Of a stretch of DNA of 64,000 nucleotides, positions 32,720 through 41,735 are shown in pieces. Under the pieces are notes generated by a model. It saw only the letters and a list, made by a program, of their open reading frames with translations. It was not told the DNA's origin and did no database searches. Source of the stretch: Thermoguttaceae bacterium (GTDB lineage: Bacteria; Planctomycetota; Planctomycetia; Pirellulales; Thermoguttaceae); NCBI GenBank assembly GCA_017407125.1, contig JAFQXE010000045.1, positions 248,001 to 312,000 of the forward strand. Reading direction: 5' to 3'. Positions within the stretch are counted from its first letter, which is position 1, and each line of letters begins with the position of its first letter. Made by a program: the position numbers and the translations under genes.

Positions 32720-35656
32720 CCGCTTACGCAGATATAGCAAGATAACGCCAAGCGCCAGCAGCGCCCAAGTCGACGGTTCTGGAACGCCGGTTCCGGGATC
32801 CGCTCCAGCAGCGACGAGGTACAAGCCGTCGGCTCTGCCTTCCAGACCGAACAAGCCGCCGAAGTCGTCCTTCAGCCAGGAAGTGAAGTCGCCGGTCTGG
32901 AACCCTTCGTCGGATACCAGCTGATACGCGCTGTCGGGCGCTGCCCAGGCTTCGGCGTCGTTATTGAGGAACGACAGTTCAATCGTTCCATCGGCAGCGG
33001 TGAACGCGTTGTCGGCTCCGAGAACGAACAACTTGTCAAATGTACCATCGTCAAACGAATCGAATTCAAACAGAGCCGTACCGTCAACAGTTACGTTGCC
33101 AGTAACGCTGAGCGTTCCAACGGAGTTGCCGGGCGAAAGAACGCCTTCTGCGCCGATAATCATGTCGCCGGTATACTCGCCTTTGAAATCCAGCTCGCCG
33201 GCTTCGACGGTAAACAGAGACGTCGCAAACGAGTCAGCGTAACCTTCGTTATTGATCTTCAAAACGCCAGTGCCGGTTTTCAGAACGGAACCCGTTCCGG
33301 AAACCGCGTTGGCGGATGTAATCGCAACCGTCTTTTCAGCGCCGTCTGCAACGTTGTATTCCAGCGTTCCGTTTTCGCCAATTACAACCGCGCCTGTTCC
33401 CAGCGTACCTTTTCCAGAAAGAACGATTTTTCCGTCTTCGATGGTCGTTCCGCCAGCGTATATGTTAGCATTGGACAGCGTCAGCGTTCCGTCTGTATTT
33501 TTAATCAAACTAATTCTGGTATGAGCGGCGCCTGAACCTCCGATAACGCCGGCGAAGTCGCCCGCGCCTACGGTCAGCGTCGCGAATTTTCCGTTCGTAT
33601 TAACAGACCCGGAAGCGCGGACAACCGACCCTGCAACGCCGTTGAGCGTTCCAATTACGAGGTTGGAAACAACTGCGCTGCTGTTTTGATGAATCAGCCC
33701 TAAATTAGCTCCGTCCGCCAAACTGATCGTAGCGTTGGGAAGGTTGACGTCTGACGCGGAGTCGCCGGAAATCGTGTACCCAATATGCATCGACTGATTG
33801 GCGGCAACAGAAATCGTGCCGCTGTACGCCTGCGGTTCGCTGGACGCCAGGTCGAATCGGCTTGTTGCCGTTACGGAAATCGGTCCGGAGCCGGTCAGAT
33901 TATTGACGTAATGAAGCCCGTAGTTGGGTCCGTTGAGCGTCAGCTGAGACGTTTCGGGTATATCCAAATCGCCCGCGCCGATGCAGCCGTTGCCGGTCGT
34001 CAGTTTCAGGTTGACTTTATTGAGAATGAATTTTCCCGTGTATCCAGCATAACCTCTGGACAGTTCAACAACTGCGTTGGAGACGCCGTTGCCGAGGATG
34101 GTCAGATTTCCCGGGCCTGTTATAACGGAATTGATTTGCAGCGTTCGAGTACTGCCGTCGTCGATGTCAATTGTCGAATCGCTGGCGACGGTCAGATTTC
34201 CGGCAAGAGCAAAGGTCTTAGATCCTTCTCCATGATGGAGATAGCCGTTGTCGAGAATCAAATCGTTTACAGTCGCGTTGGATTTGAAAATCATACGAGA
34301 GCCGGACGCCATAACCAGCGTTCCGTCGAACGGAGTTGTTGTGGTTTCAAGCCAGTAACTGGTGTTCATGCCCGTTGGGTCGGGGCTTGTAACATAGCAG
34401 ATGTCGCCGGTCGTTGGGGTTCCAGCAGCGCCGGTTTTGTCAATCCATTTGCCGTCGGCTAACCATTGCGCTCGACCAGCAGCCCACGTATAGTCGGCGG
34501 TGTTGGGCGAGATTTCCTGCAGTTCCATCCCGTTGAACATGGTATATGGTTTAGACGTTCTCTCTGCCAGCATGGAAACCGACGTGGTCGCAGGCTTGAA
34601 GGTTTGTTCAAAAGACCAGGTGGACGACGTTCCGAACGTTAAATTGTGCGTATAGGAGAATATCTCGTCGCCGTTGGCGTCCGTCATTGTCCAAATGCCT
34701 CCGCACTGATCCTGAGTGGGGTCATACGAATAAACCTTCATGCGGTAAATCGCGTTTGCGGTTAAATTGTCAAGCGACACCGTAAAGGGAGTTTTACTTC
34801 CGGAGAAGACGAAGTCGTTGTACATGTCAATATCAACGGCGTTATTCGCGATTTTTCTCGTTCTGGAATTGAGGACGTTTTCGGAAGAAACCGTCAGCGT
34901 TATGCCGGACGGCGCAGTAACCGTGGCTGTAGTGGACGTGTTCGTGTTGTCAACAAAAAGCTCGGTCGAGCGCGGCGATGTAACTCGGCTTTCCGTCCCG
35001 TCTTTATGGTTAGAGTTGACGTCAAACTTTGTATATCCAGAACCCGCTTCGTACGCTTCGGAAAGATCAAAACCGTTAAGAACGACCAACCCGTTGGAAA
35101 TGCCGCCCGTCAGAACGACCGTGTCTGCCGTTGCAGTAAACGTGTACGTCAAATGCGTGTTGTCGTCTGTAATTTTGTGTCCGGATTGCGTGTTTGTAAC
35201 AGTTCCAATGTTAACCGCTTCGCCTTCGCCCTGCGTCAAAGACCACGTTGACGCGGCAGACGCTCCGCTGCCGGTGTCGTGAGAGTAAACGTTGAGCACA
35301 TACTCTTTGCCGACTGTCAAACCGGTAATCGTTGACGTAACCGTCTTTCCAGCGGCGTTTTCAAAGATGAAGTCGTTAGTCAGAGCGTCGCAAGAGCTGT
35401 TGCTGCGATTTCTGTTATTTTTGGTCGTTTCGCGAGTCGTTGTTACAGTAATCCCATTTTCCGGCGAAACGTAAACGGTGCTTGTCAGCGTGTCGTCGGC
35501 AAAATTGGATCCATTGTACCCGGTCATCGTTCCGGACCCCGCGGAGTTAAAATCTATGCTGACAAACGGAACGTAGTCTGCAAACGCGGAAACGGTCAAC
35601 GCTGTAACAACCAGCGCCGCAAAAAAGCGGGAAAGAAATACAACAGGTTTATTCAT
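32714..35656 (-). CDS. secreted PEP-CTERM protein with autotransporter-type beta repeats
   Basis: A 980-residue protein. A signal peptide (FFAALVVTALTVSAFA) leads into a Ser/Thr/Asn-rich surface. Two paralogous beta domains lie at about 30-210 and 215-385 (each with VLNVYSHD or MKVYSYD, and VLNGFDL or MFNGMEL). Beta-helix-type repeats follow, including autotransporter-associated strands (LIKNTDGTLTLSNANIYAGG, VLKTGTGVLKINNEG) and SPGNSVGTLSVTGNVTVDG. The C-terminus is a PEP-CTERM signal: VPEPSTWALLALG, a hydrophobic stretch and RKRS. Proteins with this signal are exported, recognised by an exosortase and attached to or released from the envelope. No exosortase gene is in the window. A sigma70-like promoter lies at 35723-35750. 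Confidence 0.88.
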   Translation of the reverse strand: MNKPVVFLSRFFAALVVTALTVSAFADYVPFVSIDFNSAGSGTMTGYNGSNFADDTLTSTVYVSPENGITVTTTRETTKNNRNRSNSSCDALTNDFIFENAAGKTVTSTITGLTVGKEYVLNVYSHDTGSGASAASTWSLTQGEGEAVNIGTVTNTQSGHKITDDNTHLTYTFTATADTVVLTGGISNGLVVLNGFDLSEAYEAGSGYTKFDVNSNHKDGTESRVTSPRSTELFVDNTNTSTTATVTAPSGITLTVSSENVLNSRTRKIANNAVDIDMYNDFVFSGSKTPFTVSLDNLTANAIYRMKVYSYDPTQDQCGGIWTMTDANGDEIFSYTHNLTFGTSSTWSFEQTFKPATTSVSMLAERTSKPYTMFNGMELQEISPNTADYTWAAGRAQWLADGKWIDKTGAAGTPTTGDICYVTSPDPTGMNTSYWLETTTTPFDGTLVMASGSRMIFKSNATVNDLILDNGYLHHGEGSKTFALAGNLTVASDSTIDIDDGSTRTLQINSVITGPGNLTILGNGVSNAVVELSRGYAGYTGKFILNKVNLKLTTGNGCIGAGDLDIPETSQLTLNGPNYGLHYVNNLTGSGPISVTATSRFDLASSEPQAYSGTISVAANQSMHIGYTISGDSASDVNLPNATISLADGANLGLIHQNSSAVVSNLVIGTLNGVAGSVVRASGSVNTNGKFATLTVGAGDFAGVIGGSGAAHTRISLIKNTDGTLTLSNANIYAGGTTIEDGKIVLSGKGTLGTGAVVIGENGTLEYNVADGAEKTVAITSANAVSGTGSVLKTGTGVLKINNEGYADSFATSLFTVEAGELDFKGEYTGDMIIGAEGVLSPGNSVGTLSVTGNVTVDGTALFEFDSFDDGTFDKLFVLGADNAFTAADGTIELSFLNNDAEAWAAPDSAYQLVSDEGFQTGDFTSWLKDDFGGLFGLEGRADGLYLVAAGADPGTGVPEPSTWALLALGVILLYLRKRS

Positions 35657-35722
35657 GATTTTGAATTTATGTATATAAAAATGGTGTTGAATCTATATAT
35701 TGTCTATTTTCACTCTTTCTAT

Positions 35723-35750
35723 ATTATAGCATAGAATTGCCCACTTTCAA
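35723..35750 (-). promoter_or_regulatory. promoter of the PEP-CTERM gene at 32714
   Basis: On the minus strand TTGAAA and TATAAT are separated by 16 bp, about 70 bp before the ATG. Confidence 0.65.
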
Positions 35751-35800
35751 TAAAAATTTTCCGTTTTGACCAAAAATTTACAAAAATAATCAAAAAAGAC

Positions 35801-36831
35801 AATTTTGGAGTGCGACGGCTTGACGTCGCTTTTACAAGATTTAAGCTGAGAACTACTGAAAATGTATTTCGTGCCAATAGCGTATGAACAACAATTAAAT
35901 TATAATTGTAATAAACGTTAATTCTACTGGACTGTTTTTAGAAATTTGCTATAATTATTGTTGTTTTATATAACTTCTTTGCATTATCCCATATCAACGC
36001 GAGTAGACTTTTTCGATATTCCCAGCGTTTTCGGTAATGTAAATGACGACTAGCTTTCGTACTACAAAGTACTTAGATTATGATTGCTGATAATAACGTT
36101 AATTGGCCTCACGCTCCATTACACAAGTTATCCAAACTTGGGACTTATTTTATTACTGCTGGAACTTATCAAAAGCAACATTTTTTTAAAGAACCTCATA
36201 GACTTGACGTCATGCAAAGAGGTTTGTTATCGTTAGCATTCAAATATGGTTGGCAACTTGAAGCATGGGCAATTTTTTCTAACCATTACCACTTTGTTGC
36301 ACATAGCACGAATAACAATTCTTCAATAGTCCAATTGATTAACGAATATCATACAAAACTTGCAATCTGGATTAATCAGCTGGACAATGCTCCTGGTCGG
36401 CAAGTATGGTGGAATTATTGGGATGTCAATCTAACCTATGAAAAATCATATTTCGCCCGTTTGAAGTATACACATACAAACCCTGTTCATCATAAAATTG
36501 TAGCCATCGCTAATCAGTATCCATGGTGTTCAGCTGCTTGGTTTGAACGCACCGCAACCCCTTCACAAGTTAAAACCATATATGGATTTAAAATCGACAA
36601 AGTAAACGTAATAGACGATTTTTAAAGATTAAACGAATAGCGACGGTTTGACGTCGCTTATAAAAGATTTAAGCTGAGCGCTACTGAAAATATATTTCGT
36701 GCAAATAGCTTATAAACTATGATAAAATTACTGTTAGTAGTATTCAAGACGTTATTGGCACGAATTAGCGTTTATCGAGTTTTACGGCGTTTTTGGTAAT
36801 GAAAGCGACGTCAAGCCGTCGCACTCCAAAT
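35801..36831 (+). mobile_element. RAYT unit bracketed by inverted REP-type palindromes
   Basis: The left end carries TTTTGGAGTGCGACGGC followed by TTGACGTCGC; the right end (36804-36831) is its reverse complement over about 28 bp. Inside, a direct repeat of about 80 bp (GCGACGGCTTGACGTCGC, then AAGATTTAAGCTGAG, CTACTGAAAAT and ATTTCGTGC) occurs at 35813-35890 and 36640-36718. The words GCGTTTTCGGTAATG and GCGTTTTTGGTAATG occur near 36025 and 36788. The unit abuts the stop codon of the GNAT gene at 36831. Confidence 0.75.
36080..36625 (+). CDS. REP-associated tyrosine transposase (RAYT, IS200-like)
   Basis: A 181-residue protein of the Y1/HUH transposase type. The histidine pair lies at H69-x-H71 in WAIFSNHYHFVAH. 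The catalytic tyrosine is Y130 in YTHTNPVHHKIV, the usual Y-x-H-x-NPV context of RAYTs. Such enzymes cut single-stranded hairpin DNA and are linked to spread of REP palindromes. The gene is flanked on both sides by palindromes whose core (GGAGTGCG, then CGGCTTGACG) also occurs near 24077 and 38527 with base-paired changes, so these are its probable substrates. The gene is more AT-rich than its neighbours. It looks intact. Confidence 0.87.
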   Translation: MIADNNVNWPHAPLHKLSKLGTYFITAGTYQKQHFFKEPHRLDVMQRGLLSLAFKYGWQLEAWAIFSNHYHFVAHSTNNNSSIVQLINEYHTKLAIWINQLDNAPGRQVWWNYWDVNLTYEKSYFARLKYTHTNPVHHKIVAIANQYPWCSAAWFERTATPSQVKTIYGFKIDKVNVIDDF

Positions 36832-37379
36832 TACGTCAAATCCGCAGTCATGCAGCAGTTGCCCGGCTGGGTGTGAGCGGGTTTGTCCCAGGCGTCTAAA
36901 ATGAACGCGATGTCGTTGTCCCAGCGCCAGCCCAAAAGAGAATAAAAGGCGTCGAGCGAGTGCGGAGCGTGCAGAATGGCTATTGGATACCCGGCGTCAA
37001 TCGCCTGCATCATAGCCGCGGTGAGAATTTCCATGCCGTATCGATGCCGGCGGTAGGATTCAGCAACGCTGACCCCCTGAATGCCGGCGCCGACTTGCGC
37101 CTGCGCCAGTACGGCGGGATCAGTGGGAAACCGCCCGTCGGGGCATTGTTCTTTGGTGAGATATCGACGTTTGACGATTGCGGTATGGGCGATAAGAAGC
37201 CCGTTTACCCGTCCGATAACGGTATATTCCGGCTTCTGACCGTACCATGTTCTGGTGCGGTCGTTAATCGCCTGTCGCCAGGAAAAGCAGTCGTACAGAT
37301 GCTGACCGATTTCCTGGCTCAATTCAGGCTCGATTGCCGATTCCTCGTAAACTTCGATTGCTAAGTCCGGTCTAGCCAT
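36831..37379 (-). CDS. GNAT-family acetyltransferase
   Basis: A 182-residue protein. An N-terminal strand-helix part (PDLAIEVYEESAIEPELSQ) leads into the GNAT core, with the cofactor loop VAESYRRHRYGMEILTAAM, where RRHRYG stands in the pyrophosphate-binding Q/RxxGxG/A site. The late strand-helix AILHAPHSLDAFYSLLGW is typical of motif B. The acceptor substrate is unknown. It overlaps the aminotransferase gene by 8 bp, so the two are probably translated together, perhaps in amino-acid metabolism. The start ATG at 37379 lies inside the end of the aminotransferase gene. The stop codon touches the right inverted repeat of the RAYT unit. Confidence 0.75.
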   Translation of the reverse strand: MARPDLAIEVYEESAIEPELSQEIGQHLYDCFSWRQAINDRTRTWYGQKPEYTVIGRVNGLLIAHTAIVKRRYLTKEQCPDGRFPTDPAVLAQAQVGAGIQGVSVAESYRRHRYGMEILTAAMMQAIDAGYPIAILHAPHSLDAFYSLLGWRWDNDIAFILDAWDKPAHTQPGNCCMTADLT

Positions 37380-38226
37380 TGACCAATTCTTTGAACAGTT
37401 TAATCAGCTTCCAGGTAACGTCGCCCGGCTTGCCGGTTCCGATCTGACGCATGTCCAGCTTGACAACCGGGATAAGTTCCGCGGCGGACCCGGTCAGGAA
37501 GCACTCGTCAGCCGAGTAGATGTCGTGTCGGGTAAACGCGGTTTCCTGAACTTCGATACCGGCTTTTTTCGCCAGTTCGATAACAGTTTGACGCGTAATT
37601 CCGCCCAAAATTCCCGCGACCAGCGGCGGGGTAATCAAAACGCCGTCTTTGACGATGAAGATGTTGTCGCCGGTGCATTCGGCAACTTCTCCGTTTTGAT
37701 TGAGCAGGAGCGCTTCGTCGCAGCCAGCCTGAATGCCCTCAATTTTCGCCATGATGTTGTTGAGGTAGTTGAGCGATTTGACGCGCGGGCTGAGCATGGC
37801 GGGAGAGGTGCGAATCGTCGCCGCCGTTACCATTTCCAGACCGTTCTGATACAGTTCGTCCGGATACAGAGCGATGGAGTCTGTAATGATGATAATGCTG
37901 GGGTTGGAGCACTTGCGGGGGTCAAGCCCAAGCGTTCCGCTGCCGCGGGTAACGACCAGGCGGATGTACCCGTTTTGAATCTGGTTGAGAGCGAGGGTGT
38001 CGTTGGTCGCCTTGCACATCTCTTCCTGAGTCATGGGAATTTCAATCCAGATGGATCGGGCGGACTCGTAAAGACGCTTGATGTGGTCTTCCAGCCGAAA
38101 CACTTTCCCGTTGTATGAGCGCATTCCTTCGAAAACGCCGTCGCCGTACAGCAAACCGTGATCGAACACGCTTACTACAGCTTTATCTTTGTCGTAAAAC
38201 TTTCCGTTGACGTAAACTTGTAACAT
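37372..38226 (-). CDS. ilvE: branched-chain-amino-acid aminotransferase-like (class IV PLP)
   Basis: A 284-residue protein. The start is placed at 38226 (MLQVYVNGKFYDK), which gives the normal family length; the longer frame adds 29 residues with no family counterpart. Class IV signs are GLLYGDGVFEGMRSY, the PLP lysine in SPRVKSLNYLNN near 149, DEALLLNQNGEVAECTGDNIF and LTGSAAELIPV. Enzymes of this kind transfer the amino group between branched-chain 2-oxo acids and glutamate using pyridoxal phosphate. A D-amino-acid aminotransferase or an ADC lyase has the same fold, but the EGMRSYNG and ECTGDNIF stretches favour IlvE. Confidence 0.87.
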   Translation of the reverse strand: MLQVYVNGKFYDKDKAVVSVFDHGLLYGDGVFEGMRSYNGKVFRLEDHIKRLYESARSIWIEIPMTQEEMCKATNDTLALNQIQNGYIRLVVTRGSGTLGLDPRKCSNPSIIIITDSIALYPDELYQNGLEMVTAATIRTSPAMLSPRVKSLNYLNNIMAKIEGIQAGCDEALLLNQNGEVAECTGDNIFIVKDGVLITPPLVAGILGGITRQTVIELAKKAGIEVQETAFTRHDIYSADECFLTGSAAELIPVVKLDMRQIGTGKPGDVTWKLIKLFKELVNG

Positions 38227-38299
38227 GGCTTTATCCTTCAATAAAAACAAACCGAAACTCGGATTTAACTTACGAAAAATGTTTTTTCTGGAAATCCAT

Positions 38300-38682
38300 A
38301 CCTGAGAAGCCATTAGCTATTAGCTGCTAGCTTGGCCATTCGAAGTTCTCAGCTTTTAACGATTAACGTTGGAAGCTATAAAAAGCTAGAAGCTAGGGGC
38401 TAGTAGCTATTTCAAACGTAAGGCGTGTATTTACCAGATATTTCTATTTTATTGTATCCATTTGAGGAGAAAAGAAAAGCCCCCCCGGGGGAACTGGCGG
38501 AAACTATTGATGAGCGCTTTGCGTCCGGGAGTGCGGCGCCCCCAGGCGCCGCCTTGTCCAATGACCTGCTAAAAAACTGCGACGCAGCCGAAAACGCCCC
38601 CGGGTCGCGGACGAAGTCCGCCGAAGAATATTAAGCCGCAAAGTCCGCAAAGTTCGCAAAGTAATATTTCTCGCGCCCTCCC
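38300..38682. repeat. repeat-rich intergenic region
   Basis: AGCTATTAGCTGCTAGC words at 38310-38405. GGAGTGCGGCGCCCCCAGG with its partner at 38527-38558. GGTCGCGGACGAAGTCCGCC with GAAGAA at 38612-38638. A 69-residue frame at 38425 runs only through these repeats and is not annotated. Confidence 0.6.
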
Positions 38683-38710
38683 TTGAATTAAACTAACTAA
38701 TACGTATAAT
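38683..38710 (+). promoter_or_regulatory. promoter of the 87-residue gene
   Basis: TTGAAT and TATAAT at 16 bp, in the same sequence context (AAACTAACT in the spacer) as the ankyrin-gene promoter at 24334. Confidence 0.6.
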
Positions 38711-38758
38711 GCGTTGTTCAAAAATTATGTTTGCAGTCATCTGCTGATGAGGAAAACT

Positions 38759-39022
38759 ATGAAAATTGGTAAAACATACAAAAAGAGTATTGAATCGAGG
38801 TTGCCGAACGCTAGAATTGATGATGCTTTGGATTCCTATTTGCATCCTCATTTTCTTTATTTTGCTGGTCATGCAGACATTCGAGATGAAATTCTGAAAC
38901 TGCTTCAGAAATCGTCCGTGAACGTCAGCTTGAAAGACTTTGCTCAAAGCGCCGCCTTGAGTTTGGCTTCCAAAATGCAAGAATCCAAAACGAGGACAAA
39001 AACTCGAAAAGCGTTTCGCTAA
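38759..39022 (+). CDS. small hypothetical protein (87 aa)
   Basis: An 87-residue basic protein (MKIGKTYKKSIESRLPN to KTRTKTRKAFR). The ATG at 38759 is preferred over one 45 bp upstream because TGAGGAAAACT gives it a ribosome binding site. A helical segment ADIRDEILKLLQKSSVNVSL and a basic tail are visible. No membrane segment or known domain is recognised. It stands alone between repeat regions with its own promoter. Confidence 0.5.
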   Translation: MKIGKTYKKSIESRLPNARIDDALDSYLHPHFLYFAGHADIRDEILKLLQKSSVNVSLKDFAQSAALSLASKMQESKTRTKTRKAFR

Positions 39023-39431
39023 CTAATTCGGAATGCGGAATGCGAAATTGACGCATAGCGGGACACTCTCGGAGTTCGAGAGCGGAAATCTCGCTTTTTT
39101 AAGCAAGCGACAACTCGCGTTTTTCTTCGGCGGCTGACACAGCCGCGATCCAGCGGGGCTGAGGAATTCTCCGCGTTCTCGTGTTTTTTGGAAGCTTCCG
39201 CCGCAAAGCGACCAACGAAAAAGTTTCTGGTAAATGGTAAAGCGGGATTTCCTCCCGCTTGAAGCGTAATTACGTTCGCTGCGCTCACTCCATTACCGCC
39301 TTCCATTAACCAATCGGCGAAAATCCGTCTAATCCGTAAAATCCGTGAACGGACTGACTTGGCAACAGCCAGCGGGGAGCGCTTGCGTCAACTCCTCACT
39401 CCTCACTCCTAATTCCTAACTCTTCAAGCCC
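39023..39431. repeat. repeat-rich intergenic region
   Basis: TTTTCTTCGGCGGCTGACAC with AGCCGCGATCC at 39120-39151. GGGATTTCCTCCCGC near 39243. ACTCCTCACTCCTCACTCC and TAATTCCTAACTC words at 39390-39422. No gene is seen. Confidence 0.6.
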
Positions 39432-39460
39432 TTGACGTATTAAGATATAAATGCTATACT
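39432..39460 (+). promoter_or_regulatory. promoter of the VWA gene, giving a near-leaderless mRNA
   Basis: TTGACG and TATACT are 17 bp apart. The -10 box ends only 10 bp before the ATG at 39471, so the transcript would start about 4 nt ahead of it. Confidence 0.6.
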
Positions 39461-39470
39461 AATCGCATCC

Positions 39471-41735
39471 ATGAATATTTATCCGCTGGGCGGTTCTCTG
39501 ACGTATCCGATTGTAATCGCGTCCGCATTGTTCGGACTGCTGATCTGGGGGACGCTTTGCGATAAAAAGCTGTCGGTGGCGAAAAAGTGGATTCTCTTCT
39601 CGCTCCGGGCGGTTACGATTCTGCTGTTGTTCTGGATTCTGCTGCGTCCGTCGGCTGTTACAACGACAATCGCGCGGGACGCGTCGTCCGTTATCGTGCT
39701 TCTGGACGAAACCCGTTCGATGAGCGTTCCAGACGCCAACGATGCAAAACAGTCTCGATTCGACGCGGCGAAAGCCGTCTTGACGTCCAATCAGGACGCG
39801 GTCAACAGCCTGAAAAAAGAGCTTGATTTGAAGTTCTACTCTTTCGATTCCGGAATCCGGCCTGTTACGTCGCCGGACGGGAAGACGCTGGCGTTTTCTG
39901 ACCAGCCGCTGGGCGAGCAGACCGCGCTGGGAAAAGTCCTCGACGACCTGATTCGTCAGGAGGCGGGAAAGCGAATTTTAGGCGTCTTTCTGCTCACCGA
40001 CGGCGCGCAGCGTCTGCCGGCGCAAAATGCCTCGCAGGAATTGGCGGCTCTCCCGCAGACGGCGGCGCAGACGTACAAGCGGCTGGGAATTCCGATTTTT
40101 CCGCTGTGTTTCGGTCAGCCGGTGGGAAATACTAAAATCAAAGACGTCTCGATTGTAAACCTGAACGTCCCGCCGCGCGTGTTCCTGAAAAGCGCAGCCC
40201 AGATTGAAGTGCAGATTCGCGTCGACGGGCTGACAAACGTCGATATTCCCGTTCGGCTTCTGTTTGAAACGTCGCCGGGCAAGATGGAAGAGATTGCTCA
40301 AACGGTTGTCCGCGCTGAGACGTCCGGGCAGGTCTTGCCGGTATCGTTCGTCTACGAGCCGAAATCAAACGGCGAGTTCAAAGTCGCTGTTGACGTTCCC
40401 GCTGTTACAGACGAACAGAGCAAAGCCAACAACTCCATGGACGGCTTTATTCAAGTCGTCGATGGGGGCTTGAAAATCCTGTACATTGAAGGCGCGATAC
40501 GACCGGAACAGAAGTTCATCTGCCGCGCGTTTGAGGATTCCCCCTACGCTCAAACGGACGTAATTCGCATCAACCGGCTGGGAACCAATGCGGATACGCT
40601 GCTGGAAACGCTCGAACAGGGCGAGTATGACGTTGTTATCCTGGGCGACGTTCACGCGTCGGTACTTCCGGAAGACGTCCAAAACAAAATCGTAGAGCTG
40701 GTTCGATCGGGAACGGGTCTGTTTTTAATGGGCGGGTTCAACGCCTACGGGCCGGGCGGATACGCCTTGGCGCCGCTCAACGCGGTTATTCCCGTTGTCA
40801 TGGACAAGTTTGAACGTCAAAACCCAACGGACGCGCCCGCCTCGGATTTGCATATCGATAAACCGATTCGCCTGACGCTGACAGGGCAGGGGAAAATCAG
40901 TCCGATTTTAGCGCTGCGCGATTCCAACCCGCTGGGCGTCTGGAAACAGCTTCCCGCTCTGGACGGCGCGAATAAATGGCTTGACGTCAAGCCGGGCGTC
41001 GACGTTTTGGCGACAAGCGACGGCAAAGACCCCGCCCCGATTCTCGTTTCGACGCAAGTCGGGAAAGGGCGCGTTCTGGCGTTCGCCGCCGATTCCACCT
41101 GGCGATGGCCGCTGGCGGGATTCGGCGCGGAACATCAGCGATTTTGGGTGCAGTCCGTCTTCTGGCTGGCGCAAAAAGACAAGGTCAAAGACGCCCGCGT
41201 TGAAATCAAAGTCGATAAACAGCGCGTTCCCTGCGGCGGGGAGTTCGTCTTTACCGCCAACGCGTTCGACTCCGACGGGAATCCGCTGGAAGCGTCGTGT
41301 TTTAAGATTCTGGTGAAAAAGCCGGACGGCAAAAAAGTCCCCGTTCCCGTTGTGAAAAACGGCGACCAAATCGAGGGGACGTTCAAAGACCTCGACCTGC
41401 CGGGCGACTACCAGTACGCCGCTGTCGCCGTTCAAAACGACGAAAATCTCGGCATGGTTCAGGGGCGCGTTCAGGCGTTCAAACAGGACGTCGAGCTGGA
41501 CGATCCCGCCGCCGACCCGGAAACGCTCAAACAGATAGCCGCTCTGACTGCTGGGGAACTGCTCGCTCCCGACCAGCTCCCGGACGAACTAAGCAAGATG
41601 GCGCAGATGGCGAAGACGCTGGAAATCCGGACGGAGTCGCCGCATTCCCTCTGGGATTCGTTCTGGATTCTGCTGCTGCTGATTCAATTCATGAGCATCG
41701 AATGGGGCTTGAGAAAGCTCTGGACGAACGTTTGA
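39471..41735 (+). CDS. VWA/glutamine-amidotransferase-like membrane protein
   Basis: A 754-residue protein. Two N-terminal membrane segments (PIVIASALFGLLIWG and ILFSLRAVTILLLFWILL) are followed by a VWA domain whose metal site reads DETRS (threonine in place of the first serine). A beta-rich part follows, then an amidotransferase-like segment: LKILYIEGAIRPEQKF, EYDVVILGD and GTGLFLMGGFNAYGPGGY. A further beta domain and a C-terminal helix (LWDSFWILLLLIQFMSIEW) close it. The layout matches the proteins at 7016 and 15189, so three members of this family lie within 35 kb. This one stands alone on the plus strand. It is expected to be an envelope protein that binds metal and protein ligands. Confidence 0.8.
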   Translation: MNIYPLGGSLTYPIVIASALFGLLIWGTLCDKKLSVAKKWILFSLRAVTILLLFWILLRPSAVTTTIARDASSVIVLLDETRSMSVPDANDAKQSRFDAAKAVLTSNQDAVNSLKKELDLKFYSFDSGIRPVTSPDGKTLAFSDQPLGEQTALGKVLDDLIRQEAGKRILGVFLLTDGAQRLPAQNASQELAALPQTAAQTYKRLGIPIFPLCFGQPVGNTKIKDVSIVNLNVPPRVFLKSAAQIEVQIRVDGLTNVDIPVRLLFETSPGKMEEIAQTVVRAETSGQVLPVSFVYEPKSNGEFKVAVDVPAVTDEQSKANNSMDGFIQVVDGGLKILYIEGAIRPEQKFICRAFEDSPYAQTDVIRINRLGTNADTLLETLEQGEYDVVILGDVHASVLPEDVQNKIVELVRSGTGLFLMGGFNAYGPGGYALAPLNAVIPVVMDKFERQNPTDAPASDLHIDKPIRLTLTGQGKISPILALRDSNPLGVWKQLPALDGANKWLDVKPGVDVLATSDGKDPAPILVSTQVGKGRVLAFAADSTWRWPLAGFGAEHQRFWVQSVFWLAQKDKVKDARVEIKVDKQRVPCGGEFVFTANAFDSDGNPLEASCFKILVKKPDGKKVPVPVVKNGDQIEGTFKDLDLPGDYQYAAVAVQNDENLGMVQGRVQAFKQDVELDDPAADPETLKQIAALTAGELLAPDQLPDELSKMAQMAKTLEIRTESPHSLWDSFWILLLLIQFMSIEWGLRKLWTNV

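Noticed and set aside
38425-38634. 69-residue plus-strand frame
   Set aside because: It is made wholly of palindromic repeats that recur elsewhere in other frames.
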